From: Echinarachnius parma
Taxonomy: Eukaryota > Echinodermata > Echinoidea > Clypeasteroida > Echinarachniidae
Direction of reading: 5' to 3'
DNA: 64,000 nt
Assembly: GCA_037951105.1 (NCBI GenBank)
Contig: JBAMJV010001860.1
Span: 78,285-142,284 of the forward strand
In this document: positions 23,700-34,733 of the stretch, piece after piece
Layout: the number at the start of each line of letters is the position of its first letter
How positions within the stretch are numbered: the first letter of the stretch is position 1
Made by a program: the position numbers and the translations under genes
The notes under the pieces: generated by a model
Told to the model about the DNA's origin: nothing
The model's database searches: none
The model's input: only the letters and a program-made list of their open reading frames with translations

Positions 23700-23850
23700 A
23701 TGGTTACTTATAAGCGCTATTCACCTGCGTATCATAGCGCTTTACATTATTATTATTATTACCCCGGTCAACGAATACACACTGCAATCATTCCTGCACA
23801 CAAGTGCACATTTGACACTCCCTAGGGAATCATCGCGAAGAAAAATTAAA
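23700..23850 (+). mobile_element. SINE-like tail repeat
   Basis: The block order 'agcgctattcacctg.gtatc.tagcgctttaca', '(att)n', 'accccggtcaacgaatacac', 'actgcaatcattcctgcacac' recurs at 53920-54045 and 58010-58175. The tRNA-like head was not seen, so it is treated as a truncated retroposon. Confidence 0.55.
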
Positions 23851-23922
23851 TAACATGAAACCATGTCACAGTGCATGTTGTTGGTCCATGCAGCTGCTGT
23901 GATTAATTTTGATCTTAGATCT

Positions 23923-23955
23923 TAGCCCCCCCCCCCCCCTCCCCCCCCCCCCCCT
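23923..23955. repeat. Poly-C tract
   Basis: Two C runs separated by a single T (about 23927-23938 and 23942-23954). Confidence 0.8.
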
Positions 23956-24199
23956 TGCTCACACCCCCGGTCTAGTTCATCCTGGCCACGCCAATGGTAT
24001 CACAGGTTAATTACCTTTAAACATTTAAAGGTTTCCAAACGGCACAGTCTTGGCACAGACCGTACAGGGCTCGCATGATAGGTGTACCGGAAAATGTTGC
24101 CCAGGGGGTCGCCGTTTTGTGCCTATATATAGAGAGAAATGTCCCCGTTTTCCCCAGACAGTTGAACCTGTTTATGGTTGACCGACATATACCACCTCA

Positions 24200-24545
24200 C
24201 TGCCTAAATATTATACAGTATTTTGTAAGAGAAGGGAGTCATAAGGGGTCAAGCATTTCTACTAGGTAAAATTACCACCTAACCCCCCTCCCCCCCCCCC
24301 CCCCCATGCACCCGCCCTTCCCGTTTGATAGAATTAAAATCTGCTAAGTTAACACTGTTTCCACTTTCCATTCATTGTTAAACGATCATCGAATAATATG
24401 TTTTTACCACTTCGTTGCCAAATGATGTAGTGTTTTATAGGAAAAGGGAGTCATATGGCGACACGACAAGCCTTTCTACGAGGTACCATTACACCCTAGC
24501 ACCATTTCCCCTTTGATAAAATGTTTAACAAATCAGCAGAGTTCA
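24200..24545 (+). repeat. Diverged tandem duplication, about 220-bp spacing
   Basis: 'aagggagtcataaggggtca', 'agcatttctactaggtaaaa' near 24233 recur as 'aagggagtcatatggcgaca', 'agcctttctacgaggtacca' near 24445, each followed by a C-rich stretch and 'cc.tttgata'. Confidence 0.55.
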
Positions 24546-25276
24546 TTGTATCCATAATGGCATAAATGTCAGACCTTAAAACAAATTTGACGAACTACCC
24601 CTTTTATGCTTGTTATATAGAATGGTGAAAATCATAATGCCTTTTTAGTAAATGCCCATATCTATGTATTTCGGAATATAATATGAAATAAAAACCTTTG
24701 AACACCCCAAACGAAGAATGAGGAATAAGCCTGTCCCACTGGCCGTTTCGATTAAAGGTTGTCGATACGTCACGGAAATCGAACGATCTGACAAGTTTGA
24801 CCTCAGAAAGTTCTTTGGTTCCTTTTACACTTTCTGTGTATAAAGGAATTGGAAAGAATATACATAAATCCTATACACAATACATTCATGTTTTAACTGC
24901 CCTTTTATATAGTTTATTTTTAATACCACGCAGTTATAATTAGTTTTGCGAAGCTTTATGTGATAACGGCTAATATATTTGACAGAACATACATGGTAGA
25001 AATGTCTGTTATTTCGGCTGTGGTAATCTGCCCTTTTATACACTTGAAGAGCACGACGATATTTAATAAAAATTCAGGCAGTCGTTATTTTAGCAAATCT
25101 GTTTGTGTATGAATTGCCCCCAAGGGTATATAGGGCACTCTACTTTGGGACACTCTCTATACGTATTTCTTTATTTGTATTGTGTTTTTGTATTTTACGT
25201 CAAATAAATGAGGTCATACTTTATGTACTTCTATATTTTCTTTACGAGTTTGATTAATTTGTGTCACTTAATTGGG
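24546..25276. other. Non-coding stretch, nothing assigned
   Basis: AT-rich, no repeat termini or exon-like blocks seen. Confidence 0.4.
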
Positions 25277-25437
25277 CAGTGGTGTAGCGTGGTCGGGCTC
25301 ATTGGGGGGTGCGCAAATTATTGGGGGGGGGCTCTACCTATGTATTTCTATATTTTCACAGATTGTGATCCCTTATGTTTTTTGTATTGTCAACGGGCAC
25401 AAGTGCCCCCCCCCCCCCCCCCGTAGCTACGCTACTG
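25277..25437. mobile_element. hAT-like poly-G/poly-C element, best-bounded copy
   Basis: Left terminus CAGTGGTGTAGCGTGG, right terminus CCGTAGCTACGCTACTG, inverted with mismatches. Inside are a G run (about 25324-25331), the phrase GGGCACAAGTGCCC and a C run (about 25404-25422). Flanking octamers TAATTGGG and TCATGGAG match at only five of eight positions, so a target duplication is not proven. Confidence 0.55.
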
Positions 25438-26024
25438 TCATGGAGGGCACCTGTCCTTGTGCTAGGACAAATAAAATGTATATTTTCTGCTTGCCTGCAT
25501 GAAATTAGCGCTCTTTTTGCATCGTCCTCTATGCACATTTACGGTTTTTGTTTAATAATTTGAAAAGAGTTTGCTAATTGAGATGTACATGTATTATGAA
25601 GAAAACAAATTTATTTCCAAAAACAATTAATCCACTCTCAATACACACCATACACAATGATTTAACAATAAGATTACGTGAAGAGTTTCTTTGTTGGCTA
25701 TTAATCTAGATTTAAAGTAAAACATTGAGAGGGAAATACAAAAGTATGAAGCAATCACTATTCATAATTTTAGGCCCATAGGCTAACAGATACGTTTTCT
25801 CCAATTTGACAAAGTAGATGTTTCATATTTCGATGACATCCTGTGACTCGTGACTTTGCATAGAGTATAATACACATGGATGGTCACTTATGTGGAACAC
25901 TATCGCATCACCATTATGAATAGGTGTCATTATTATAATCATCCCAACAACATTAACATCTACCCTCGTAATCGTTACACACGGCATTGATAGTAAATGA
26001 ACGATGTTATATAAATTATATTAA
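25438..26024. other. Non-coding stretch, nothing assigned
   Basis: AT-rich and without recognised features. Confidence 0.4.
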
Positions 26025-26608
26025 TTAAAGGGATATAATGTCAACATCGACAACATTAACTTTGAACTCTAGTAGTTCTCACAGCATATTAAATACCTCG
26101 TTGTACGTATTCATATTACCAGTATAGTAGCATGGGACAGGTTTCAGTTTTCCGCATTTGTCTTTGCTTATAAAGAAAATGTATTATAATTGATGTGTTC
26201 GAGTCTAAGGTCTCACATGAGTCGCTGTGAGACTATTAACTATGGTTAAAGTCAGTGCTGTTTAGCAAATATCATTTTGCATTTCCGCTCATTACTCGGT
26301 CATAAGACATCTATTTACCATGAAATGTTCACACACGTGCACTCAGTTGACATATCAAATCACGGCCCCGTTGCAGAAAGAGATACAATCGGTTGTATAT
26401 AAGTTACAATCAATTGTAAGTCAGAGCACGTGTTCTAAATGTGCAAATCTGAATGGTTGAAACGCGTAAAATTAATTTTCCGACTTACAATCAATTGTAA
26501 CTTGCAATCGTTTGTATCTCTTTCTGCAACGGGGCTCAAATGTATACACATTTTACCAACCTTTCGCCAGTTAGTGCACATGACAACAAAGTTACTAGAA
26601 CCCTTTAA
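26025..26608 (-). mobile_element. MITE A copy 6, reverse, with nested element and replaced hairpin
   Basis: TTAAAGGGATATAATG left, GTTACTAGAACCCTTTAA right, TTAA on both sides. It is 584 bp because a 171-bp palindromic element is inserted at 26365-26535. The central hairpin is not the common one: GTCTCACA (26210-26217) pairs with TGTGAGAC (26226-26233). Confidence 0.8.
26365..26535. mobile_element. Palindromic MITE 'GCCCCGTTGCAGAAAG' nested in MITE A
   Basis: Left arm GCCCCGTTGCAGAAAGAGAT then ACAATCGGTTGTAT; right arm ATACAAACGATTGC-like sequence then ATCTCTTTCTGCAACGGGGC. Inner repeats of 'acaatcaattgtaa' make the arms internally repetitive. A second, more decayed copy is at 56519-56663. 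Confidence 0.8.
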
Positions 26609-26764
26609 TGATTGTAAATGATGCCCTATATTATGCATTAAACATCACCACGCGTTATCATTAATCACATCGTTAAGCGGAACACTATCTTATTCATGAG
26701 CGTCATCTTAATTTCCCGGTGGATTGTTCTCCAGGTTAATCTCACCGGAGTGGGCTGATTAGGA

Positions 26765-27105
26765 TATCATGACTGTTTTAATAGACATCAAACATTCGGT
26801 TGAGACATGGAACAGGTTTCGGTTATTCGAATTTCCCTTTCGTTAGAAAGCTATTTACGAATGAATTGTTCAGATTTTTAACTATCCACTGGATAGTCAT
26901 ATTTGTGTAAAAAGACAGTACAATGAGTTAGCAAATGTCCATTTGCATTTTCGCTCATTACTCGGCCATTTAACATCCATTTAACATGAAATGTGTACGA
27001 TATACTCGGAAGACATAACCAGATCACAAAACTACACATTATACCAACCATTCATCACTTTCTGCACCTGCCAAAAAAGATACATGTATACTACATCACT
27101 TTAAT
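26765..27105 (-). mobile_element. MITE A fragment (copy 7)
   Basis: Internal blocks from 'catggaacaggtttcggtta' to 'cactttctgcacctgcc' are present in reverse orientation; both termini are degraded. The central palindrome ACTATCCACTGGATAGT (26881-26897) is perfect. Confidence 0.7.
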
Positions 27106-27424
27106 ATTTGGAGATTAACCTTGTTACTTTATGTATGAATTAATATACAGTATCTACATGTACATTATTTTAAACATGTTAAAATGAATTACTTATTTTT
27201 GTCTGGGTGTGGGTTCGTGCATGGCAATGTTCAAGTTGAGATATATATTTTTTTTATATAAATCATAAAGACATAAAGATATCGAGTGCACATCGTCATG
27301 TGCAAATGATCACAATTTGTGTTGTCTTGTAATATAGTGCAAAGATTGTCCCGTGCATGGGTATAGATTTTGTTGGAATCACCGTAATCACGTGAAACAA
27401 ATGGTTTGATTGGGCCGGAGGGAG

Positions 27425-27560
27425 CGCAAACAATTATGAATGTTTGATAACTCATTGCACTGACGTTGTACATAGTTATAACTTTCCAGTGGATGATTAA
27501 AATCCTATCACTCCAATAGTAAGAATTTTTAAAGAAAGGGAAATTTGAAGAGAAAAAAGC
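27425..27560 (+). mobile_element. MITE A fragment (copy 8)
   Basis: A short piece with 'gataactcattgcactgac', 'ttgtacatagttataacttt', 'ccagtggat' and 'aagaaagggaaatttgaag'. Ends are not preserved. Confidence 0.6.
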
Positions 27561-27594
27561 TCCGCTGTGTAGAAATAATATTTCAATCTATATG

Positions 27595-28160
27595 TTAAAG
27601 GGATAGTTGAGTTTTGGTAGAGAGGGCGCTAGACTACTTTTTGTTTTGTTTGTGAGGTAATGAAAAACTGAGTGTAACATTTGAAAGAGCATAATATTTA
27701 AATAATAAAATCATCTTTGTTGATAAAAATCGGTTCAGAGACGGCTGAAATATCCATAAATATAAGAATTTGTAATAAAACTGGGGCCCCAGGTTTATAA
27801 GAGAATTTTGAACCAGCCGTTAAAAATTTAAAAAAATGCTTCCTCTTTTCAAAAAGTTACAAAATAGGTATTTAAATAGTTGTTGGTTATTTCTCTATCT
27901 AATCACTATTTCAACAAAGCATCACATGCACAATATTTTATTCAAAATGGTTGAAACCGATTAGTGTTTAGAGAGCGCCCTCTTACGTTTTAACGGCTCT
28001 TTTTTTAATGTTAACATGATCTTTACTACGTCATTTGTAATTTTGTGTTCCTTTCTGGTTATAACTATTAGTTTGTAATGTAATGATGCAGGTTTTGGTT
28101 ACTAAAATTCAGTTTCACCAAAACTGTACTCTCCCTACCAGAACTCAACTATCCCTTTAA
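27595..28160. mobile_element. TTAA-flanked MITE B, copy 2 (566 bp)
   Basis: TTAAAGGGATAGTTGAGTTT to AACTCAACTATCCCTTTAA. Nearly identical to copy 1 at 2984-3546, with small changes in the central GGGGCCCC palindrome region. The high identity suggests recent activity. Confidence 0.85.
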
Positions 28161-28539
28161 TATCATTCTTTTGTTAAAAATGTTATCTAAACTATTTCCC
28201 ACTATCAGAATCTATATTCCCCAAACCCCTCTATACTTTGTCCCCTCTCTGCATTAACATGGCTTTTCCACTGGTTTATATTAGAGTGGAAAAGAAAGGC
28301 GCAATCGGAATCCTTAATTTGCCATGCAGTGATTGGTTAGCCATTTATTGCAACGAACGTCTTATTTGTATTCCATCTTGAATTTCCAATGCAATCTGAA
28401 TTGATTCGTTGGGATGCGAATATAGATTACGACTTTCTTATATGCTTTGACTAAAATTAGAAACCATTTCGGAACTTTCCGCATTGTGGAGTAGAATTAG
28501 GCAAATTAAAGATTTCCATTATTTTAATGAGCACAGTGC

Positions 28540-29045
28540 ACAATCGTTTTTCTCTTTCAATTAATTACAAATTCTTTTTTTGACAAATTTACTCAAATTC
28601 CTGCGCATTAAAACAAAAACTTAGAAATATGATTGATGAAAAGGGCGCTTTCATCACTTTCTTCAATTGATTGTGATCTATATCTTACTTACTTCAATTA
28701 CTTGTCATTTTAAACGCGCTTATTTTACTCTTTGAATTAGTTACGAATTCTTTGTTGACGTATTCCATCAAATTCCTCCGCATTAAAACAGAATCTTTGA
28801 AATGATTGATTTTAAAAGGCGCTGTCATCCCCATTCCAATCAATTATGAGCTATATCTATACTTACTTCAATTATTTTGAACATTTTAAATGCGCTCGTT
28901 TTACTCTTTCAATAACAAATTCTTTTTTGACGTTTTTAATAAAATTCTTCCTCATTGAAACAAAATCGTTCAAATATGCTCTATAAAAGGCGCCCCATGC
29001 ATCCAAACTTTAAATTTGGTTATGGGCTATGTATATCTAATTTAT
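28540..29045 (+). repeat. Diverged tandem array, about 175-bp unit, three copies
   Basis: Units begin near 28551, 28729 and 28900. Each has 'actctttcaa', 'caaattctttttttgac', 'ctgcgcattaaaaca', 'gattgat...aaaggcgc', 'gctatatct...acttacttcaat', and 'cattttaaa.gcgct'. Confidence 0.75.
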
Positions 29046-29452
29046 TGAAATCGATTTCCACAAATGTAATATTTGATATCAAATATATTGATAATTGGGT
29101 ATACGGTTGCGACTTTCGATCAAGTATAAGGATCTCGGATTCCGGTCACGCCAATACTCGTGACGTCGATTAAACACAACCCACAGAGGAGTCAACGTTC
29201 TCTCAGAACAGCTTTAATTTCCTTCCTCGGTCAATTTCTCTGGAACGCTCTCCCAAACCTCACCTTCTATTGACTTTTTCATTTAAGCGTTGTTGTTGTT
29301 ATTTTAAGTTTAATCAATCAGTCTGGAAAGACTATTGTTGCCAATTTCTTTGCTATTATTTCAAAAACTATAACGCAAACATGGTGTGTTATTTCTTAAG
29401 TGTATACATGTGTTAGTAAGTACACAAAATATTTACAAATTACGTAAACAGA

Positions 29453-30474
29453 GCGTATCAAAAAAAGCGTTACACTTTTGAACATTTTTTCAAAATTACA
29501 TTTTTAGATATTTAGAAAAAATGTTCATGTCGATGGATGCCCAATGGTCTCATCTATCAAGTGCCACTAACAAAACAAATTTTCGTTCACGCTTGGGCGA
29601 ACACTGACTGTTTTTGTACATGGTGTGAAAAATAGCTTGCGCCAATTTGAAAGAAGAAGGACAAGTAACCAGTATACCAAATAAGTACTCTCTTTCAAAC
29701 AAATTGCTCTTTGCCATTAATTTAAGATTATTTTATGATAGTGTAATCATTTTGTGGCAATTTTCTATCATAATTTAACTGTTTTCATTGCTTTATGCGT
29801 GGGTGAGAATACATAAGCAATAGATTGATAGATAATGAAAGGACTTGCATCGTTAATGACAAAATTTCCAGCCTGTCCTCATTAACGATTCAAATCCTTT
29901 CATTGAGTGTGACACATACAAAAGATGACCCAGAAGCATGAACGAATAATTGTATTCATGTTGCTAGATTGATGGGCTGATTGATTGATTGATTGGATTG
30001 ATAGATAGATTGATTGATTGATTGATTGATGGATTGATGGATGGATGGAATGAGTGGCATGTGGTTTTGATGTGTCTGTGCTTTAAAAAAGATCTTGAAG
30101 TAATTACCCATTATTGATTCTCTCCCATGCATAAAACAATGAAATCAGTTAAATTATGATAGAAAATTGCCACAAAATAATTACACAATCATAAAATATT
30201 CTTAAATTTATGGCAAAGAGCAATTTGTTTGAATGGGAGTACTTATTTGGTCTGCTGGTTTAATTGTCCCTCTTCTTTCAATTTGGCGCAAGGCATTTTT
30301 GACACTCTGAACAAAAACTGTCAGTGTTCGCCCAAGCGTGAACGAAAATTTGTTTTGTTAGTGGCACTTGATAGATGAGACCATTGGGCATCCATCGACA
30401 TGAAAAAATCTTATAAATATATACAAATGTAATGTTGACAATTTTTTCAAAAGTGTAACGCTTTTTTTGATACG
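29453..30474. mobile_element. 1-kb foldback element, about 350-bp arms
   Basis: The left arm starts GCGTATCAAAAAAAGCGTTA and the right arm ends TAACGCTTTTTTTGATACGC. Matching internal blocks include 'caagtgccactaacaaaaca'/'tgttttgttagtggcacttg' and 'cgttcacgcttgggcgaaca' with its inverse. The loop (about 29815-30115) contains a smaller stem near 29835-29905 and a (TGAT)n tract at about 29977-30030. No protein is encoded. Confidence 0.85.
29977..30048. repeat. (GATT)n microsatellite
   Basis: Runs of GATT and GATG units inside the loop of the foldback element. Confidence 0.85.
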
Positions 30475-31350
30475 CCCGGTATATAGAAGTAAAACAATAA
30501 TGTTAAGTAGTGATAATCTTTGTATCTCTTTTTATAACTAAACATATTCAAACCTTCAAGCCTGTTACACCCATGGACTCCCGCCACTGGAGTCTATTTA
30601 TACATTTGGGTTAGGGTTATTTATACATGGACTCTATTAATAAATTTCTTCTCAAAGCGCTTAGAGGCATGGCTTTGCAGTAGTTGCTATTCAAATAATA
30701 AATGTCATGTTATATTATCCCGTTGGAATCCCATTTTATTTGCTCTCTTTTAATCACATTATATTTCTGGTCAGTTTCTCTATATGTTTTAATTAGTTAT
30801 ATTATAAATATACATTTATTTTTATTTTCAAATGTGACTATTTTCCAGGTGCACAGATGTGTCATTCAGACGGGGAATAAATTTCTTAATTTTTGGGGCC
30901 GAATATGATAATGCTTTTTTACCTAACAAATTTTTGTTTTAAAATGTATAGCCCCTGCTTCCTACCCCTTACCTAATGTATGGCATTGAAGCATGACAAC
31001 ATTATACATTAATGACGTGACTCCCCCAAAACTAAATACACCGCATACAACGTGATTGTTTGTGCGAATATGAAAAGAAGAAAAAAATTGCCCGTATATT
31101 GGTGTATGAACATCTCTAGCCCCGGCTTCTAAGCTTAATTCCCAATAACTAAACTTCGGGCAAGAAAGCTCACGAAAACATTATACATTAATCATGCACG
31201 TGACTTTCCCCAAACTAAACACACTGCAAAATTGAGTTATAAGCAGACTAAGTGCACGATAAACGTGATATCATTTTGTTTTTGCAAACTGCCGATCGAT
31301 AATTACATGCACACGTATACCCATCCACAGTGTAGAGAAGCTTTTGAAGA
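30475..31350. other. Non-coding stretch, nothing assigned
   Basis: AT-rich. A near-repeat of 'acattatacattaat...cgtgact.ccccaaactaa' at about 31000 and 31170 hints at an old duplication. Confidence 0.4.
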
Positions 31351-31794
31351 TTAAAGGGACTTAGTAACATTGTTCAAATCCTCAAAACTGACTTGGAACT
31401 CTAATGGTTCTCTCATACCTTATCATATTCATATTAACAATAAAAGCACGGGACAGGTTTCGGGGTTTTTTTAATTTCCATTTCGTTCAAAAGATATTTA
31501 CGATTGAAGTGTTCAGATATGAAATTGTCTGATACGGGATAATTTCATGCCGTGTACAAAGTAAGTACAATGAGTTAGTGAATATCACTTTGTATTTTTC
31601 TCATAACGCAGCCAAAAAACATCCAATTAACATGATATTTGTGCTCATAACTCAGCCAAAAAACATCCAATTAACATGAAATGTTTACATATTACTTTGT
31701 CATGTTTGTGGACATATCAGATCACTCCAATACACATTTTATTAATCAATAAGCACTTTTTGCACTTTCCAACAAAGTTACTAGATCCCTTTAA
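31351..31794 (-). mobile_element. MITE A copy 9, reverse, with replaced hairpin
   Basis: TTAAAGGGACTTAGTAACAT left, GTTACTAGATCCCTTTAA right, TTAA both sides. A 43-bp internal tandem duplication ('ctca.aac.cagccaaaaaac', about 31600-31680) makes it longer than usual. The centre (31519-31548) is a different stem: ATGAAATTGTC with GATAATTTCAT, eleven pairs including one G-T. Confidence 0.85.
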
Positions 31795-32621
31795 AGTTTG
31801 TGCTACTATTTAAATAATTTCATACTTTAAAGGTCATGCATTTTGTTGTTGTTCTTTGTATCATATACCTCTTTTCCCGTCTCCTTTAGCATTTAGTCTG
31901 AAACAATCACGTTTTCTACATGATTATGCTGAACATGATTATACAATGATTATTTGCTTGCGAATGTCTCTTTGTGAAGCGCCCTTCGGGAAATAATTAC
32001 CTACTAATACCAACTACTAATTCATCATTGTTTGATCAAGCGATTACAATTAATCATGATAATGGGTTCGATTTATTTAGAGCATTATGAAACGGTATTG
32101 TATTATCTCAAACGTTTTACAATAATTAACCCCAGTTATGGTATACTAATTTATATGAGAGCCTGCACGCAATTTTATTCTGCACCGTCGTTACGCCCTG
32201 GTGAGCATTCTTTCCCAGCGGTTCGTACATGTATATAGACCATGTGGTAGTGGGTTCAATATTACTTTTCCCTAGAGTGGTTAACTTATGTTGTTCCCAC
32301 AATGATTTCAAACTTCAATTACAAACTGATTGCAGTTACGGTAGACAATGTAAAGTGATGGTGATAATCTAAATACAAATTATATGTATAGTCAATAAAA
32401 TGATGATTTATATGACTGTTACTTACATGAGAAGTAGAAAATAAAAATTAATTGTGACACTTGCTCATATTGTTTAACTATCGTCATCACATTTTCAGAA
32501 ATTGTCTGTGGTATGTTATTTTGATGTTGATATGATATATACATGTATATAATGTTGTAGTTTCATAGCATTAATACTTGCAAGGACAATTCGATTCTTT
32601 GTAGAGAAATATTCTGTATCT

Positions 32622-33044
32622 TTAAAGGCATCTTTATTTATTTGAGAATGTTACTAACATTGTCAAATAACACAAAACTAATTTAGAACTTTAGCGGTTC
32701 TCACATACCTCGTTGTATTCGTATTACCAATATATGCATAACACATGTTTTAGTTTTCCAATGTCTCTTTTGTTTATGAATCTATTTATGAGTGAAGTGT
32801 TCGTGTTTGAAATTTCTCCATGGGAGAGTTTTAACTTTGTGCTCAAAGTCAGTACAATGAGTTGGTGAATATGACTTTGCATTTCCCCTGATTACTCGGT
32901 CATAATTTATGACACTTATTTACCAAGTAAATTTCCCACATCACGTATAATTATAGTGGGCACTTCAAATCACAGCAATACACATTTAATAAACCATTAT
33001 CCAGTTTGTGCACATGTCAACTCAAAGTTAATAGATCTCTTTAA
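32622..33044 (-). mobile_element. MITE A copy 10, reverse, with altered hairpin
   Basis: TTAAAGGCATC left and GTTAATAGATCTCTTTAA right. An inner duplicate of the 'gttactaacattgtcaaa' terminus lies at 32649. The central stem (about 32810-32832) is built on TCTCC/GGAGA and not on TATCC/GGATA. Confidence 0.75.
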
Positions 33045-33297
33045 GGTACTGTATAATATCAATTCCCTGCAGGTTACAAGTTTAAGTTTGGCTCACCTTG
33101 TGGGCTTCAGACAACATGGAAAGGGTATACGTGATATGATGAAGGTATATGTTTCTTCAATTACCAGTTCTCCCCATTGGCTCTTTTAGAAACATTTTAA
33201 ACATGCATCCAGGGTACACCAAGACACGGACGGAGGGAGTGGTGCTAACAGGGTGGCAACGAAACCCATTAGTAGGTAGCCTGTTCCGAAGATAAGC

Positions 33298-33320
33298 CCG
33301 CACCCCCCCCCCCCCCCCTC
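33298..33320. repeat. Poly-C tract
   Basis: About 17 C bases followed by 'tcccctcac'. Confidence 0.8.
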
Positions 33321-33394
33321 CCCTCACAATGAGCATTAGGGGGCAGGTTGCGTATAGGGGCATACTCTACATGTCATGTACTTAGTTTTCCCTT

Positions 33395-33925
33395 TCCCCT
33401 TATACGTGCAAAATATATTATTTCTTTATTTGTATTTATCCTATATATGAGGGGAGGGGGAAGCAGGGGTGCATTCCAAAGGGGCTATTGCATATCTTAC
33501 TCCTTCAATGCTTTTTTTTATTTTTCCGCTTTCAATACATGAAATACTTGCAATACATATTATTTCTTTATTTTCATTTTGCCCCATAAGGCAGGGATGA
33601 TTGAGGGGGGCAAATTGCAAAGGGGCACGTGCAATATAATAGTATTACTTTACTTTCATTTTGCCCCGTGAGGCAGGGGGTTGAGGGGAGGGGTAATTCC
33701 AAAGGGGAAATTGCATTATTATCCTCTTAATCGACACCATCGCATGCTGTTTAATCTTTCCCCTTTCACAATCAGATGAATCTTATCAAAGCTCTTACGT
33801 GCAGTTTATATGATTTCTGTATTTGTCCGTGAGGCAGGGTGGTTGAGGAGAGGGGGGGAATAATAAAAGCAAAGCGGCAATTGCATAAATTACCCCTGTT
33901 ATCGACACCACTGCTCCTAATGTTC
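33395..33925 (+). repeat. Diverged tandem array, about 130-170-bp unit, four copies
   Basis: Each unit has 'tatttctttatttt.attttg', 'ccc.taaggcaggg', 'ttgaggggaggggg', 'attccaaaggggcaattgca', and in two units 'atcgacacca'. Spacing varies through G-run length. Confidence 0.7.
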
Positions 33926-34020
33926 TAGCAGATCGTATTTCTGTGTAGTACATAACGGCGGAAGACTCTTATCATTCTTATCCTAATGGCCTAGTCCCAC
34001 TAAAGTGTATCTTATTACGT

Positions 34021-34048
34021 TTAGGATTAGGGTTAGGGTTAGGGTTAG
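34021..34048 (+). repeat. Interstitial TTAGGG-type repeat
   Basis: TTAGGATTAGGG followed by TTAGGGTTAGGGTTAG: four to five units of the metazoan telomere hexamer, the first one diverged. A C-strand relative 'ccctaaccctaatccctaac' occurs near 35997-36016. Confidence 0.8.
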
Positions 34049-34342
34049 TACCTAAGGTACTAGCAGAATACAGTACTGTCAGGAAACGAAATAATGCGAA
34101 CCAAGTTCGGAATGGACAAGTATAGGATATTTTTAATTCGGCTCCGTTTCGCGTGAAACGAAACGTCATGGAACTTCACATTTTGCTATCTACTGACCGT
34201 TTCGCCGCATTTTGGTAGGAAAGGAAACGGAAGGAGATGCCTATAGTGGGACTCGGCCATTACGTCAAGAGCGCGATAGTAGATAACTAGTATCCATGTT
34301 CTAACCCTGCGTCCACACAGCATATGGACGACTGAGTCTTAA

Positions 34343-34565
34343 GCCCTCCGCACACAGAGCCGATTCGACCCGATCCGACTAGTTTTCAGTCGGTTCAGCT
34401 CAGTATACGTTGCCTCAAGACACATTTTTTGCCGGTCAAGAGCCAGTCGGAGATCATTCGAGGCCGATTCAACATGTTGAATCGGCTACGACTGAGCGAA
34501 ACACACTCTATAGTCTGATTGAAAACCAGTCGGATCGGGTCGAGTCGGATCTGTGTGCGGAGGGC
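34343..34565. mobile_element. Foldback MITE D copy 2, variant arms
   Basis: The outer arms read GCCCTCCGCACACAGAGCCG and CGGATCTGTGTGCGGAGGGC. They still pair with one another but differ from the GCCCGGCGCAGACAGAGCCG-type arms of the other three copies at several bases, changed on both sides. The inner arms (CGACCCGATCCGACT / AGTCGGATCGGGTCG) are the same as in the others. Confidence 0.85.
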
Positions 34566-34649
34566 TTTACCACGCTCGTTTTAAATGTTGTACCAAGCAT
34601 ACTATGGGGGACCTGACCTGAAATATATATGGAAATGAGCAAATAAAAT

Positions 34650-34733
34650 AGGGCTTACCCGGGATTCGAACCCGAGGCCTACGGATTAGTATAGACTGGT
34701 GCTATACTAACCACTGAGCCATAAACCTCATGT
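34650..34733 (-). other. tRNA-like sequence (pseudogene or SINE head)
   Basis: On the minus strand an exact A box TGGCTCAGTGG and an exact B box GGTTCGAATCC are correctly spaced. A six-pair acceptor stem (GGTTTA with TAAGCC, one G-T) and a five-pair T stem can form. The anticodon region does not form a normal arm: TTAGTATAG pairs instead with CTATACTAA across the D and anticodon regions. It is therefore more likely a retroposed tRNA derivative than a working tRNA gene. Confidence 0.55.

Noticed and set aside
34650..34733. Functional tRNA gene
   Set aside because: The boxes are good, but the D and anticodon arms do not form and no anticodon can be placed with confidence.
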